64,000 nucleotides of DNA from contig JAEUWH010000123.1 of assembly GCA_016785955.1 (NCBI GenBank), positions 1 through 64,000 on the forward strand. Direction: 5' to 3'. This document shows, piece by piece, positions 15,505-24,123 of the stretch (the stretch's first letter is position 1; every line of letters starts with the position of its first letter). The notes under the pieces were generated by a model that saw only the letters and a program-made list of their open reading frames with translations, was not told where the DNA came from and searched no databases. The position numbers and the translations under genes were made by a program. This stretch comes from Pseudobdellovibrionaceae bacterium (GTDB lineage Bacteria; Bdellovibrionota; Bdellovibrionia; Bdellovibrionales; Bdellovibrionaceae).

Positions 15505-16584
15505 TTATAAGTTCAATATTTTTTTCGAGAGATCTATGGATCTTTGTAAAAGTTCAAAGGTGTGCTGATGTAAATATTCGCTTCTCTGAACATATTCCAT
15601 ATTATTTTCCATATCTTCAGCGGACCATCCTCGCGAATGTCCGACGAATGGAAAGGGAGGTGAAATAAATCCAAGTTCACCAAAAAAAGTGAGCATCTGC
15701 CCTGCTACGGACTGAATGTTATCTTGACCTCCAGTAATTATAAATGAAGCGACTTTGTCCCTAATCAATACTCGATCCTTTAAGGTAATCTGATTTTGAA
15801 TGCTGTTCAGACGTTCAGCCATTTTATAGTACAGTGAGCTGGCCGCCCCCCAACGAATCGGTGTGGCCACGAAAACGACATCAGCCCAATGAACTAAAGC
15901 CTCGTATATTTTAGCCATTTCATCTTTGGGATCCATTTTTGTGATTGAACACGGCCATGTGCAAGCTTTTTCAGACTTGGAATAAAATCCCTCGCAGTGT
16001 CGAAAGCTCAAATTGGCAAGCGATAGCATTTGAATATCAATATCCAACTCTGTTTGCCCTTTCTGCAAAGCTGTTTTTAGTAGATCTTCAGAAGTCGAGT
16101 AGCGTGGGTGATTTGCGTCCATTGCGGTTGTGGAAATGCCTAGTACACGAATTTTTCCGGATTCTCTTTTAGGTTCACGAGATAAATTCATGATGCCGGT
16201 GTTGTAATGGGGACGAACTCGTTCAGACTCTGTTTTTATGTTGATAAACAGGTTGTTGTTTTCAATTTTTAAGGGAAACGTCGGCAGGGTGCCTCCGTCC
16301 GAGGCTAGAGGTTCTACCGAGGGCGTATGGGCGGCCCCTGTTTTATGGTGAAATTGCCAATAGTGCCAAGGGCATTCAATGCACCCATTTTTGAACTGGC
16401 CTTTGGCGAGTGGACCACCCATATGATTGCATTTTCCATTCACTGCGCCGAACTGACCTTCGTGATATGAAATTACTATACGCTTTTCATCGAGAGTGAT
16501 TTCTTTTAGAAAATTTTGTGACTCGAGTTCATTAATGAGATCCAGTGTGTTTCCAACTAAAATCCAATTTGAAGTACTATCCAT
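15505..16584 (-). CDS. Fusion of Rieske ferredoxin and NADPH-dependent FMN reductase domains
   Basis: 359 residues in two parts. Residues 1-115 are a Rieske [2Fe-2S] domain with C52-x-H54 (CNHMGGPLAKG) and C71-x-x-H74 (CPWHYWQF). From about residue 145 a flavodoxin-like reductase follows: RVLGISTTAMDANHPRYSTSE, then ALVHWADVVFVATPIRWGAASS, which shapes the FMN site, and SFIITGGQDNIQSVAGQM. Electrons could pass between the bound flavin and the Rieske cluster in one chain. A two-cysteine segment (HCEGFYSKSEKACTWPC) resembles that of multimeric flavodoxin-fold WrbA/NQO-type relatives. The substrate is unknown. Soluble, no signal peptide. Confidence 0.85.
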   Translation of the reverse strand: MDSTSNWILVGNTLDLINELESQNFLKEITLDEKRIVISYHEGQFGAVNGKCNHMGGPLAKGQFKNGCIECPWHYWQFHHKTGAAHTPSVEPLASDGGTLPTFPLKIENNNLFINIKTESERVRPHYNTGIMNLSREPKRESGKIRVLGISTTAMDANHPRYSTSEDLLKTALQKGQTELDIDIQMLSLANLSFRHCEGFYSKSEKACTWPCSITKMDPKDEMAKIYEALVHWADVVFVATPIRWGAASSLYYKMAERLNSIQNQITLKDRVLIRDKVASFIITGGQDNIQSVAGQMLTFFGELGFISPPFPFVGHSRGWSAEDMENNMEYVQRSEYLHQHTFELLQRSIDLSKKILNL

Positions 16585-16629
16585 AGACCTTATGGTACGT
16601 TATGAATTCGCTGTCTGCAATTGCATTGA

Positions 16630-17232
16630 CTAAATGTTTAAAAATCCCAAGTAGAATCCTAAATTGAAAGCAAAATGCATAACGACAGCGCCTGTTAAAG
16701 ACGAATATTTGTAGACTAAGTAGCCACTGGCCAATCCTAAAAACAGAGTATAAATACTCTGGTAGATTACAAAACCATAGAGTTCAGCAGGAACAAACCA
16801 ATAGGCATGAAAGTGTGAGTACGAAAAAATGACAGAGGTTATGACTAATATCATGCCTTCGTTTTTAGAGAAATTTTTGAACGGTTGCCAGAGCATAAAT
16901 CTAAATATCAACTCTTCTAGAAGTGGGGCAAAAATCAGCAGGAATAGAATCCCTTCGGCGTTCGTAAAATCAAAAGGGATAACAAGATTCCAAAAGGAGG
17001 CGGCCTTAAAAACAGTGAAACCAGCGACGAGTGCGACAAGCATGAAAACAATAAAAGACTTTTTAAAACGAAAAAGTGCGAGTGTTTTGGAGCCATTAAA
17101 AATGAGGGCTAGAATGACGCAGATGACTTCGAAAATATACGAGGCGTAAGCACCTAAAGCATCCAGCTGTGAGGTAAAGCCAAATCGAACAATAAGGTAG
17201 ACGGCGACCAAGGGTAAAAGCATTTTTTGCAT
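16630..17232 (-). CDS. CPBP-family intramembrane metalloprotease
   Basis: 200 residues with about six membrane helices. The CPBP/Abi signature is complete: LLEELIFRFMLW (EExxxR), a FSYSHFHAYW histidine segment, and HFAFNLGFYLG with the last conserved His and Asn. Members cleave within the membrane (CAAX-processing type) or, in some bacteria, mature peptides or regulate stress responses. AGGAG lies 6 bases before the ATG. It follows the ABC-F gene on the same strand, 86 bases away. Confidence 0.88.
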   Translation of the reverse strand: MQKMLLPLVAVYLIVRFGFTSQLDALGAYASYIFEVICVILALIFNGSKTLALFRFKKSFIVFMLVALVAGFTVFKAASFWNLVIPFDFTNAEGILFLLIFAPLLEELIFRFMLWQPFKNFSKNEGMILVITSVIFSYSHFHAYWFVPAELYGFVIYQSIYTLFLGLASGYLVYKYSSLTGAVVMHFAFNLGFYLGFLNI

Positions 17233-17318
17233 GTTGACTCCTAGAACCGATTTTAATGTAGGAAATCACCAGAATCAGTTCTATTTTTTTGACCTCGACC
17301 TTTATTTTTTGGCAAATT

Positions 17319-18803
17319 TCAAATTTCAAGTTCTTCAGTCATGTTGCAATTTTTTAAAAATACCTCGTCATGAGAAGTAATAATTAACGCTCCTTTAAAT
17401 TCGCGGACTAGATTTTCTAAAAATTCGATATTGCCTAGATCCAAGTTGTTTGTTGGTTCGTCGAGGATTAGAAACTCGGGTTGTTCTGCCTGGAGCAATC
17501 CTTTGGCTAACGATGCTCTCAGGCGTTCACCACCGCTAAGTGAAGAAACTTTTTGGAAAACAGTTTCCTTAGTGAAAAGAAATTTGGCGAGGTTATTTCT
17601 AATCTCGCTTTCGTGGGCGATAGATATGTCGCGGATGTTGTCAAAAATGGATTTTGAATCATCCAGCAGTGAGCATTGTTGATCTATATAGCAGGTGGCC
17701 AGGTTGCCGCGACGAAGTTCGCCGCGAATTTCGTGTTGATGGCCAAGAACTGCATTCAGTAATGTGGTTTTTCCCGAGCCGTTTGCTCCTTTCAGGGCTA
17801 TACGAACATTTCCGCGCCAAGAAAAGTTTAGGTCATTTTTAAACAGCCATTCTTGCAAACGAACGTTAAAGGCGATGGCCTCGGCAACTAGTTTTTGATT
17901 CGGAATTTCTTTGACGATGAGATTTGCATACATGATCGGATCCGTTTTCAATTCTTCAAAGGCTTGGTGTGCAGATTGGACGGCTATGATAGTTTGCTTC
18001 AAGGTCGTGATGGCAATTTTTCCGGTTGTGTTTTGTGCGCGACGTTTGCGTCCACCTATCAGAATTCTAGGTAGACCTCCTTTCATCGCCTGCTGTGTAC
18101 CTCGACGGTTCTTTTTATCTTGTCGATTTTTTTCATTTACTTGATTGATAAACGCTTGATCGCGTTCACGTTTAGCCAGTTTCAGGTTGACGCCTAGTGC
18201 GGCACGTTCATTTTTTTTGGCATCTTCATACAGTCTCCAGCTGCCGCCAAATTTAGTGAGTCCATGACTAGACAATTCAAAGACTTCTTCACACAGCTCC
18301 AAGCATTCACGGTCATGAGAAATAAGTAACGCACCAGTGTGTCTCTGTTTCAAAAACTGTAGAAGGATTTGTCGACCTTCACGATCAAGATCATTTGTGG
18401 GTTCATCAAGAACCAAAAACTGTTCATCTAGTATCTTGGACAAACGAACGCGCATCCATTGACCACCACTCAGCTGTGAACACAGGGTTTGGCCGTCGAT
18501 GCCGTCTAGCAGTTTTTCACTCAACGCGGACCAAGTGTAATCTAAAGATAGAAATTGATCGACAGGAATTGGTTCTGGAATTTGCCGTTGTGGAAAAAAC
18601 GTTAAGGTTTCTTTTTTTTGAATGGATCCTTGGGTGGGTGTTAGAGCCCCGGTTATCAAATTAGCTAAACAGGTTTTGCCGATGCCATTGGGTCCGACCA
18701 GGGCGGTAAGTTTAGGTTCTATGGAAAAACTAATATGAGTGAAAAGTCTGTGTCCATTCGGAAATTCAAATGAGACATCACTAAATGTAATGATGGAGTT
18801 CAT
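17319..18803 (-). CDS. ABC-F ATPase (candidate ribosome-protection protein)
   Basis: 494 residues with two ABC domains and no membrane segments. Domain 1 has GPNGIGKT, LSGGQWMRVRLS and LVLDEPTNDLD; domain 2 has GANGSGKT, LSGGERLRASLA and LILDEPTNNLD. The linker between them is basic (KNRRGTQQAMKGGLPR, then GGRKRRAQ), consistent with an interdomain arm reaching into the ribosomal P site. ABC-F proteins act on the ribosome; several protect it from antibiotics. The GGRKRRAQNTTGK-type linker looks more like the short resistance/regulatory group than EttA. The structured leader and MarR operon suggest induction by a drug or stress. Substrate class not determinable. Confidence 0.88.
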   Translation of the reverse strand: MNSIITFSDVSFEFPNGHRLFTHISFSIEPKLTALVGPNGIGKTCLANLITGALTPTQGSIQKKETLTFFPQRQIPEPIPVDQFLSLDYTWSALSEKLLDGIDGQTLCSQLSGGQWMRVRLSKILDEQFLVLDEPTNDLDREGRQILLQFLKQRHTGALLISHDRECLELCEEVFELSSHGLTKFGGSWRLYEDAKKNERAALGVNLKLAKRERDQAFINQVNEKNRQDKKNRRGTQQAMKGGLPRILIGGRKRRAQNTTGKIAITTLKQTIIAVQSAHQAFEELKTDPIMYANLIVKEIPNQKLVAEAIAFNVRLQEWLFKNDLNFSWRGNVRIALKGANGSGKTTLLNAVLGHQHEIRGELRRGNLATCYIDQQCSLLDDSKSIFDNIRDISIAHESEIRNNLAKFLFTKETVFQKVSSLSGGERLRASLAKGLLQAEQPEFLILDEPTNNLDLGNIEFLENLVREFKGALIITSHDEVFLKNCNMTEELEI

Positions 18804-18907
18804 AAATAAACCTCGTCGCAGAGTGTGCGAATTAAAAATTAAAGATAAGCTTCAGATAGGTTTATTTATTTCTCATAGATCTCTAGATTTTATACCTAGA
18901 GATCTAT
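18804..18907 (-). promoter_or_regulatory. Structured leader of the ABC-F gene (hairpin plus RBS-sequestering stem)
   Basis: On the minus strand a perfect 12-bp hairpin (arms 18896-18907 and 18875-18886, 9-base loop) is followed by a 10-base segment (18858-18867) fully complementary to the region holding the ribosome site, GAGG, and the bases just before the ATG (18804-18813). Pairing of the second pair would hide the ribosome site. This resembles translation-attenuation leaders of antibiotic-inducible ABC-F genes. No T-run follows the first hairpin. Confidence 0.6.
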
Positions 18908-18918
18908 AGGGTAGTTGA

Positions 18919-18951
18919 TTACTGGGATTTTTTCAAGGCTAGAAGATGCAT
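18919..18951 (-). CDS. Candidate 10-residue leader peptide for the ABC-F gene
   Basis: The hemerythrin stop codon TGA overlaps an ATG (TGATG) that opens MHLLALKKSQ and a TAA. Re-initiation there would place terminating or stalled ribosomes just before the leader hairpins. A second mini-frame (MRNK-stop) starts in the 3' arm of the first hairpin. Both are speculative, but position and coupling fit a drug-sensing leader peptide. Confidence 0.35.
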   Translation of the reverse strand: MHLLALKKSQ

Positions 18952-19586
18952 CAATTTGAAACGCTAGTTATTGAATGAGCAATTTGAGTCCATTTCTTTT
19001 CTGACAAAATTTGAGACGCTCGAAGGCAAGCGTTTTGGAAAACATGTGCTGGCGCTGAAGATTTCATGCCTATGAAAATTTGTATCAATTCTTTGTTATT
19101 AAGAGCTGGCAACATAAACTCAAAATCTTGTTGGGCCAGATGGGGTGGTCGTTCGGCTTTAAAACGATGGAATACTGCGAATAGGGATTTATCATCGTAA
19201 TACGCCCAGAGAATGTCTCGTTGAGCTGCCTCTTCTTCTTCTAAGTGAAGAAGATAGGTTGCTAAAAAGCGAGTGTAATATGAATAGAGGTTATCCAACT
19301 GATTGGATTTTAGAATTTGTTCTAGATTCTCAATTTCCGTCTCCAGTGTTTTATGATCTTTGTCAAATTTTTCGGCGGTGATCCCGAGTGATTTATATAA
19401 AGGGTGAATGTAGGTGTTTTCGTTGTGAGCATGATCTTTTATATGCTCTATTAAGTAACGTAGTCGGTGAACTAATTTGTCGATTTCTGCTGAGTTTGTT
19501 ATGTCGGCTTTTCCAAGATCAGCCGAAAGTTGAAAGAGATGAAATCTTTGAGCTTTGTGAACAAAAGTGTACAAATCAGTGCGCAT
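18951..19586 (-). CDS. Hemerythrin HHE-domain protein
   Basis: 211 residues, mostly helical. Iron-ligand candidates run through the N-terminal bundle: HKAQRFHLFQLSADLG, LVHRLRYLIEHIKDHAHNENTYIHPLY (an HxxxE pattern typical of HHE proteins), KFDKDHKTLETEI and YLLHLEEEEAAQRDILW. These would hold a di-iron site binding oxygen or nitric oxide. The C-terminal third (ALNNKELIQIFIGMKSSAP) resembles the tail of bacterial proteins of this type. It lies 10 bases downstream of a MarR regulator and just upstream of the ABC-F leader, so the three form an operon. Confidence 0.85.
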   Translation of the reverse strand: MRTDLYTFVHKAQRFHLFQLSADLGKADITNSAEIDKLVHRLRYLIEHIKDHAHNENTYIHPLYKSLGITAEKFDKDHKTLETEIENLEQILKSNQLDNLYSYYTRFLATYLLHLEEEEAAQRDILWAYYDDKSLFAVFHRFKAERPPHLAQQDFEFMLPALNNKELIQIFIGMKSSAPAHVFQNACLRASQILSEKKWTQIAHSITSVSN

Positions 19587-19596
19587 GGGGACTCCT

Positions 19597-20058
19597 TTAT
19601 TCGGTAGGCTTTTCGGTTAGGTTATGTAGCTTGACTAAGGTCTTCATAATTCGAAGTAGATGGTTTTTATCTTCTCGGCTGAGTGGATTAAAAAATATCT
19701 CGTCATTGATATCCGCCTCGTGTGCCAGTTTAGGAATTAATTTTCGTCCGGCGGGTGACAGCTCTAATTCCACGAATCGACGATCAGCGGTCGAGATTTT
19801 TCGAGTGACGAGTTTCTTCTTCAAGAGTCGTTCTATTAAGCGTGAGGTGGCACCCAAATCGATACCGATGTGTTTAGAAAGCGTACTCAATGTGCAACGA
19901 GTGCGATTAAATAAAGATCTTAGGACGACCCATTCGGCCACCGTGATGTCGTATTTAGCAATTCGATCACGAAAAGAAAACGAGACATGGTTGGAAACAA
20001 ATCGCAACCAAAAACCCAGATGATACTCAAGATCTGATGCTTTTTTATTTTCTATCAT
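19597..20058 (-). CDS. MarR-family transcriptional regulator
   Basis: 153 residues with the MarR winged helix: ITVAEWVVLRSLF, then LSTLSKHIGIDLGATSRLIERLLKKKLVTRK and the wing ISTADRRFVELELSPAGRKL. The DRR wing motif is intact. It probably represses its own operon (hemerythrin, ABC-F), with release by a phenolic or drug-like ligand. A 10-bp inverted repeat lies 11 bases upstream of the start. The ATG at 20058 is in a local palindrome (ATCATATCGTATGAT). Confidence 0.9.
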   Translation of the reverse strand: MIENKKASDLEYHLGFWLRFVSNHVSFSFRDRIAKYDITVAEWVVLRSLFNRTRCTLSTLSKHIGIDLGATSRLIERLLKKKLVTRKISTADRRFVELELSPAGRKLIPKLAHEADINDEIFFNPLSREDKNHLLRIMKTLVKLHNLTEKPTE

Positions 20059-20107
20059 ATCGTATGATAATACTTGTAAATATCAACTATTGCAATATAC
20101 AAGTATT
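20056..20107 (-). promoter_or_regulatory. Probable MarR operator
   Basis: AATACTTGTA (20069-20078) and its exact reverse complement (20098-20107) flank a 19-base AT-rich spacer immediately upstream of marR. A smaller palindrome (ATCATA/TATGAT) overlaps the start codon. MarR proteins bind such dyads over their own promoters. Confidence 0.55.
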
Positions 20108-20246
20108 TTTTTAATAAAACCCAGAAGAACTATATAGTTATAATTGCAATTTTAATCTATTTTAAAAAAAATCAAATTGAGCAAATTTCATATTTCTAAT
20201 TGGATAGATTTGAAATAACATCTATCTATTCACATAGAGGAGTTCT

Positions 20247-21014
20247 TTGGAAGCTAGAAACTATGGTGCCTGGATGTGGTTCTTTATAAAAAGCCTTGTG
20301 GTTGCAGGGTTTATTTGGGGTATAGGATACTGGAAGTCGACTAAGGTGCCTGAAAATATTTTGGTCAGTGGCCCGCTGCAAAATGAACCGATGCAAACTT
20401 TGACGAACAAACCTGTTTTTGAAATGAGATCTAAAGGACATACATACAGTATCCAGCCTGCATTTGAATATGAACTTTGGGGTTTGGTTGTATCAGAGCA
20501 CTCTGCTGATAGCATTAAAGACAATGTTCATGAATCATGGAATGACTATATCAACACTAAAGACATTTGTGTTGTTTGGGGTGGAAATGTATCGAATCCA
20601 TACCTGGCTAAACTGAATTTCAGTCATGGTTCATTTACATGTTATGTGCAAACTAGAGATAGCGTTGCTTGGAAAAGTTTTCTGCCTGATAAAATATCAA
20701 ATAACCATTTGATTCCTTCGACGCCCGAGATTCAAAAGCTGATCAGCCAATCTAATATCGGTGATGAAATTCGTATTAAGGGCCAATTGGTAAATTATAA
20801 TGTCAATAAAGGACAGTACAGAAAAACCAGCGTGAACCGCACTGACAGGGATAATGGGGCCTGTGAAATTATTTACGTAACAGAGTTTGAGACTTATGCG
20901 AAAAATAACAAATTTTGGAATCATGTTTCTAAAGCAGGCAAATATTTAAGTATGGCATTTTTAATTGGAGCCATGGCGACAATGCTTTTTACGGCCGTGT
21001 TTGTTAAAAATTAA
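20247..21014 (+). CDS. Membrane-anchored protein of unknown function
   Basis: 255 residues from a TTG at 20247, chosen for the GAGGAG ribosome site 5 bases upstream. Membrane helices lie near the N-terminus (MWFFIKSLVVAGFIWGIGYW) and C-terminus (YLSMAFLIGAMATMLFTAVF). Between them is a soluble domain of about 190 residues with a recurring pattern I associate with an unnamed proteobacterial family: WGLVVSEHSADSI, DICVVWGGNV, HGSFTCYVQT, ISNNHLIPST and NGACEIIYVTEF. Function is unknown. The central domain probably faces the periplasm. Confidence 0.65.
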   Translation: MEARNYGAWMWFFIKSLVVAGFIWGIGYWKSTKVPENILVSGPLQNEPMQTLTNKPVFEMRSKGHTYSIQPAFEYELWGLVVSEHSADSIKDNVHESWNDYINTKDICVVWGGNVSNPYLAKLNFSHGSFTCYVQTRDSVAWKSFLPDKISNNHLIPSTPEIQKLISQSNIGDEIRIKGQLVNYNVNKGQYRKTSVNRTDRDNGACEIIYVTEFETYAKNNKFWNHVSKAGKYLSMAFLIGAMATMLFTAVFVKN

Positions 21015-21062
21015 AAAATACGTGCTCGTTGACTTCAGAAATCAATAGTATAGATATTCATC

Positions 21063-21410
21063 GTGCCGTCATTGAAACAGGCCACGAGCCAATTTTTGCT
21101 GTTCATATTCTTCATATTAGTTATGAAAGGATTTTTTCCTGTTCATTCAAGTTGTCATGAATTCGGTCACATTCATCAAGTGTCAATTCAGTCAGGATGG
21201 ACAGAGCTAAGCTATTCCGAGTCGTCTGCTGAAGGCAGTGGCGAGAGTGACTGTCATGAAGGTAAAATTTTTGGTTCATCAATTGTTCTGAATACTATGA
21301 ACCTTAAAAACATTATTGTGTCCTCTGCTTACGGATGTGTTTTTGAAATCGCAAATTTTTTTATTAGCCCATATTTAGAACCAAATAAAAAACCACCTCG
21401 AGTTGCATAG
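21063..21410 (+). CDS. Small secreted Cys/His-containing protein
   Basis: 115 residues with a GTG start at 21063. A hydrophobic signal (QFLLFIFFILVMKGFF) is followed by CHEFGHIHQ and, later, DCHEGK, pairs of Cys and His that could bind a metal. A second hydrophobic stretch lies near residue 85. No family is recognised. It is 55 bases upstream of an outer-membrane barrel whose C-terminus is His-rich, so a role in metal handling at the envelope is conceivable but unproven. Confidence 0.45.
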   Translation: MPSLKQATSQFLLFIFFILVMKGFFPVHSSCHEFGHIHQVSIQSGWTELSYSESSAEGSGESDCHEGKIFGSSIVLNTMNLKNIIVSSAYGCVFEIANFFISPYLEPNKKPPRVA

Positions 21411-21464
21411 CCTTTTCTTGATCTTGAATAACGTATTTTCATAATTAAATATTAAGGAATTTTT

Positions 21465-22568
21465 ATGCATATTTTTACTGCTCTATTTTTGGTTTTATCA
21501 ATTTCATTATCTTCGTGGGGTGCTGTTAACTGGGAGGCCAGTGCGCATGGTTTATTTCTAATTCGTCAATCTAATTTTCATAAAGAAGATGTAGATCCGA
21601 CAAATGTTGATCAAACGCCTAATGGTTTGAATCTGCGAGAAGCCGAGTTTCAACTGGCATCTAAGATCGATGATCGACATCGTTTGAGTTTCTTATTTGC
21701 TGTTGCTCCTGAATATGAAAGTGATGGTGTCAGTATTCACGAGCATTGGCCAATTGAAATTGAAGAGGCCTATTCTGAATCTGAATTCGTAACGGACACA
21801 ACCTTTCGACTTGGCAAATTCAAAGCGGCCCTGGGTAAGCATAATCGTCTGCACACGCATGACTATCTTTTTGTGGATGCTCCGTTGATAAACTCATATT
21901 TGTTGGGCGAGCATGGTTTAAATGACGTTGGAGCCTCTTTTTCATTTTATATTCCCTCGAGTTGGTCGAACGAAGTCACACTTCAGTATATTCGAGGAAA
22001 AGGGGAAAACGAATTTTTTAATTCGCCGTCGCGTTCCGCCGGGGTGGGTTTAGTAAACTGGAGTCACCTATTTACCATGGAAGATGCAAAGACTTTGGAA
22101 ATCGGTGTTTCCTATGCCGCAGGAGAAAATGGTTTTCGGCAACCAACCACTTATACTGGAGCTGATTTAACATTTGAGTCCGGCACAGCATCGGACGAGC
22201 ATTCGGCGAAATTGATTTGGGCCGTCGAGTACATACAACGGATTCGACAACAAAAAGATATCGAAGATGAAAAAGGAAGTGGAGTTGCGACATGGATCCA
22301 GTATGAAGTCATTCCCGCATGGGCGTTACTATACAGATACGACGATTTAAAAATAGATCATTCGTTTGATATAACAGCAATGCCAGATAATAAATGGCAA
22401 CGTCATTCCGTGGGTATCAAATATTTTTATAGGCCTTCTATTTCGTATCGTCTAGAACTTAACCAAACGAAAATGGAGCAGGCTAACGTGAACGGTAAAG
22501 ATATGGAAAATGCGATCCTAATCCAGGCTAATTTCTCGATTGGATCGCATGAGGGGCATTCTCACTGA
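21465..22568 (+). CDS. Outer-membrane beta-barrel protein with His-rich C-terminus
   Basis: 367 residues: a signal peptide (MHIFTALFLVLSISLSSWGA) and then alternating strands typical of a 12-16-stranded barrel (LREAEFQLASKID, YSESEFVTDTTFRLGKFKAAL, KTLEIGVSYAAGEN, RHSVGIKYFY and YRLELNQTKM). The C-terminus reads FSIGSHEGHSH rather than a terminal aromatic. It resembles porin-like proteins that older annotations link to zinc or metal response; that link is weak. Its end overlaps the convergent thiol peroxidase gene by 7 bases. Confidence 0.7.
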   Translation: MHIFTALFLVLSISLSSWGAVNWEASAHGLFLIRQSNFHKEDVDPTNVDQTPNGLNLREAEFQLASKIDDRHRLSFLFAVAPEYESDGVSIHEHWPIEIEEAYSESEFVTDTTFRLGKFKAALGKHNRLHTHDYLFVDAPLINSYLLGEHGLNDVGASFSFYIPSSWSNEVTLQYIRGKGENEFFNSPSRSAGVGLVNWSHLFTMEDAKTLEIGVSYAAGENGFRQPTTYTGADLTFESGTASDEHSAKLIWAVEYIQRIRQQKDIEDEKGSGVATWIQYEVIPAWALLYRYDDLKIDHSFDITAMPDNKWQRHSVGIKYFYRPSISYRLELNQTKMEQANVNGKDMENAILIQANFSIGSHEGHSH

Positions 22569-23065
22569 TTATTTAAAGCTTTCATTGCGGCATCGTAGTT
22601 AGGCTCATTGACGATGTCGCTTACTTGTTCCGTGTAAATAACTTTATTGTTTTCATCTAGCACAATAACTGAACGTGAGCATAGTCCCGCTAATGGCCCA
22701 TCTTGGATTTGTAAACCATAGTCTTTGGCAAACGTACTGCGAAATGTTGACAATGTTTCGGCATTAGTGATGCCTTCCGCGCCACAAAACCGTTTTTGAG
22801 CGAATGGAAGATCGGCAGAAATATTAATTACTACCGTATTTTTCGCACTAGCAGCATCTTTATTAAAATGTCTTACGGACATAGCACACGTGCCCGTATC
22901 AATGCTTGGGAAAATGTTTAAAACTTTTTTCTTCCCGGCAAATGTAGTTAAGCTGGCTTCGGAAAGATCGGATTTAACAAGTTTAAAATCGGGTATTATT
23001 GAGCCGACGTTGGGAAGTTCGCCTGATGTATGGATCGGGTTTCCTTTGAGTTTGATGGATGCCAT
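22562..23065 (-). CDS. tpx: Thiol peroxidase Tpx
   Basis: 167 residues, normal for Tpx. The peroxidatic cysteine is C60 in TGTCAMSVRHFN and the resolving cysteine C94 in KRFCGAEGI; they form the disulfide that thioredoxin reduces. FPSIDTGTC and DYGLQIQDGPLAGLCSRSVIVLDE complete the family pattern. It reduces H2O2 and alkyl hydroperoxides, in the cytoplasm or periplasm. AAGGAG precedes the ATG. The usual V/P before the peroxidatic cysteine is replaced by GT, a mild variation. Confidence 0.93.
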   Translation of the reverse strand: MASIKLKGNPIHTSGELPNVGSIIPDFKLVKSDLSEASLTTFAGKKKVLNIFPSIDTGTCAMSVRHFNKDAASAKNTVVINISADLPFAQKRFCGAEGITNAETLSTFRSTFAKDYGLQIQDGPLAGLCSRSVIVLDENNKVIYTEQVSDIVNEPNYDAAMKALNNQ

Positions 23066-23433
23066 TGGGTTCTCCTTATGAAAAACATTCAGTTTTAATT
23101 TGTTGAACGTATTTATTTAAATGACGCTCTCCCGGTTAAAAAGCATAGATTCAAGTCTTCTCATTTGCAAGGACTCAACTGAAAGGACTCAACCAGCGTC
23201 AGGAAATATGAAAGTGCCTATACTTTTGTTTCGGTCGTATCTTTATTTGTCTTTTCAAGGATTGGTTTGCCCCAACGTCCATGAAGACAGGTGCAAAGTA
23301 AAGTTTTTCAATGCGGGCATGACCACAAAAATTCCATCATACTGAAATCAGTGCATTTATTGAAAGCAGAGAGTCCAGGAGCATGGGGAATGGTTGCAAT
23401 TTGTAAAAATAGGAACAGAATAATATCCTTGTT
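23066..23433 (+). other. Intergenic region between tpx and azlC
   Basis: About 370 bases separating divergent genes. It should hold both promoters, but I see no clear -35/-10 pair, palindrome or hairpin. A 74-codon open frame (23121-23345) lacks a ribosome site and any family resemblance. Confidence 0.4.
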
Positions 23434-24123
23434 ATGAAATCGCAGAATTTTTTTTGTTGGGGATTTAAAGAAATGATTCCCATTACCGCGGGCGTGATTC
23501 CTTTTGGGGCGATAGTTGGGACGGTCTGCTCTGAAGCTCAATTTAGTTTTCTACAAACTATGGGTATGAATTTGTTTGTGTATGCGGGGGCTTCACAGTT
23601 AGCCGCAACCGAGCTTATGATGAAAAACACGACGACATTGATTGTTGTGCTGACAGGGTTAATTATTAATTTACGATTTTTGCTATACAGTGCCGCTATG
23701 TCGCCCTTCGTACAGAAATCCAGTTTAGTGGTCAAAATGGCCTCATCATATTTACTAACAGATCAAAGCTATGCCACCATGACGGCTCATCAGGAATATT
23801 TCAAAACCAGTTCCGATGCCGTTCGATTCTATTTTGGGGGCGCTTTGTGTATGAATCTAGTTTGGCACGCCTCGGTTGCTGGTGGATTTGCCTTTGGAAA
23901 TTTCGCACCGGCGGCATGGGCTTTGGACTTTGCCGTTCCTTTAAGTTTTGTAGCGTTAGTCATTCCCACTTTAAAAAGTAGAAAATACGTTTTGGTTGCG
24001 GTGTTTTCGTCCATTGTATCTGTGATTTTACATACTATGCCTTACCGAACGGGGCTAATTATTACAGCATTGTTGTCAATTGGTCTTGCGGCATTAATTA
24101 CTCGTAAAAAGGCTTCGTCATGA
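23434..24123 (+). CDS. azlC: AzlC-type branched-chain amino acid exporter subunit
   Basis: 229 residues with about six membrane helices. The AzlC pattern is plain: IPITAGVIPFGAIVGTVC near the start, MNLFVYAGASQLAATELM, and the NLRFLLYSAAMSPF segment. With AzlD it exports branched-chain or related amino acids. The stop overlaps the azlD start region (24120-24123), so the two are coupled. Confidence 0.92.
   Translation: MKSQNFFCWGFKEMIPITAGVIPFGAIVGTVCSEAQFSFLQTMGMNLFVYAGASQLAATELMMKNTTTLIVVLTGLIINLRFLLYSAAMSPFVQKSSLVVKMASSYLLTDQSYATMTAHQEYFKTSSDAVRFYFGGALCMNLVWHASVAGGFAFGNFAPAAWALDFAVPLSFVALVIPTLKSRKYVLVAVFSSIVSVILHTMPYRTGLIITALLSIGLAALITRKKASS

Noticed and set aside
18875-18907. The 12-bp hairpin upstream of the ABC-F gene as an intrinsic terminator
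   Set aside because: No T-run follows on the minus strand, so a regulatory leader element is more likely.
23121-23345. 74-codon frame between tpx and azlC
   Set aside because: No ribosome site, no family resemblance and odd composition; treated as intergenic.
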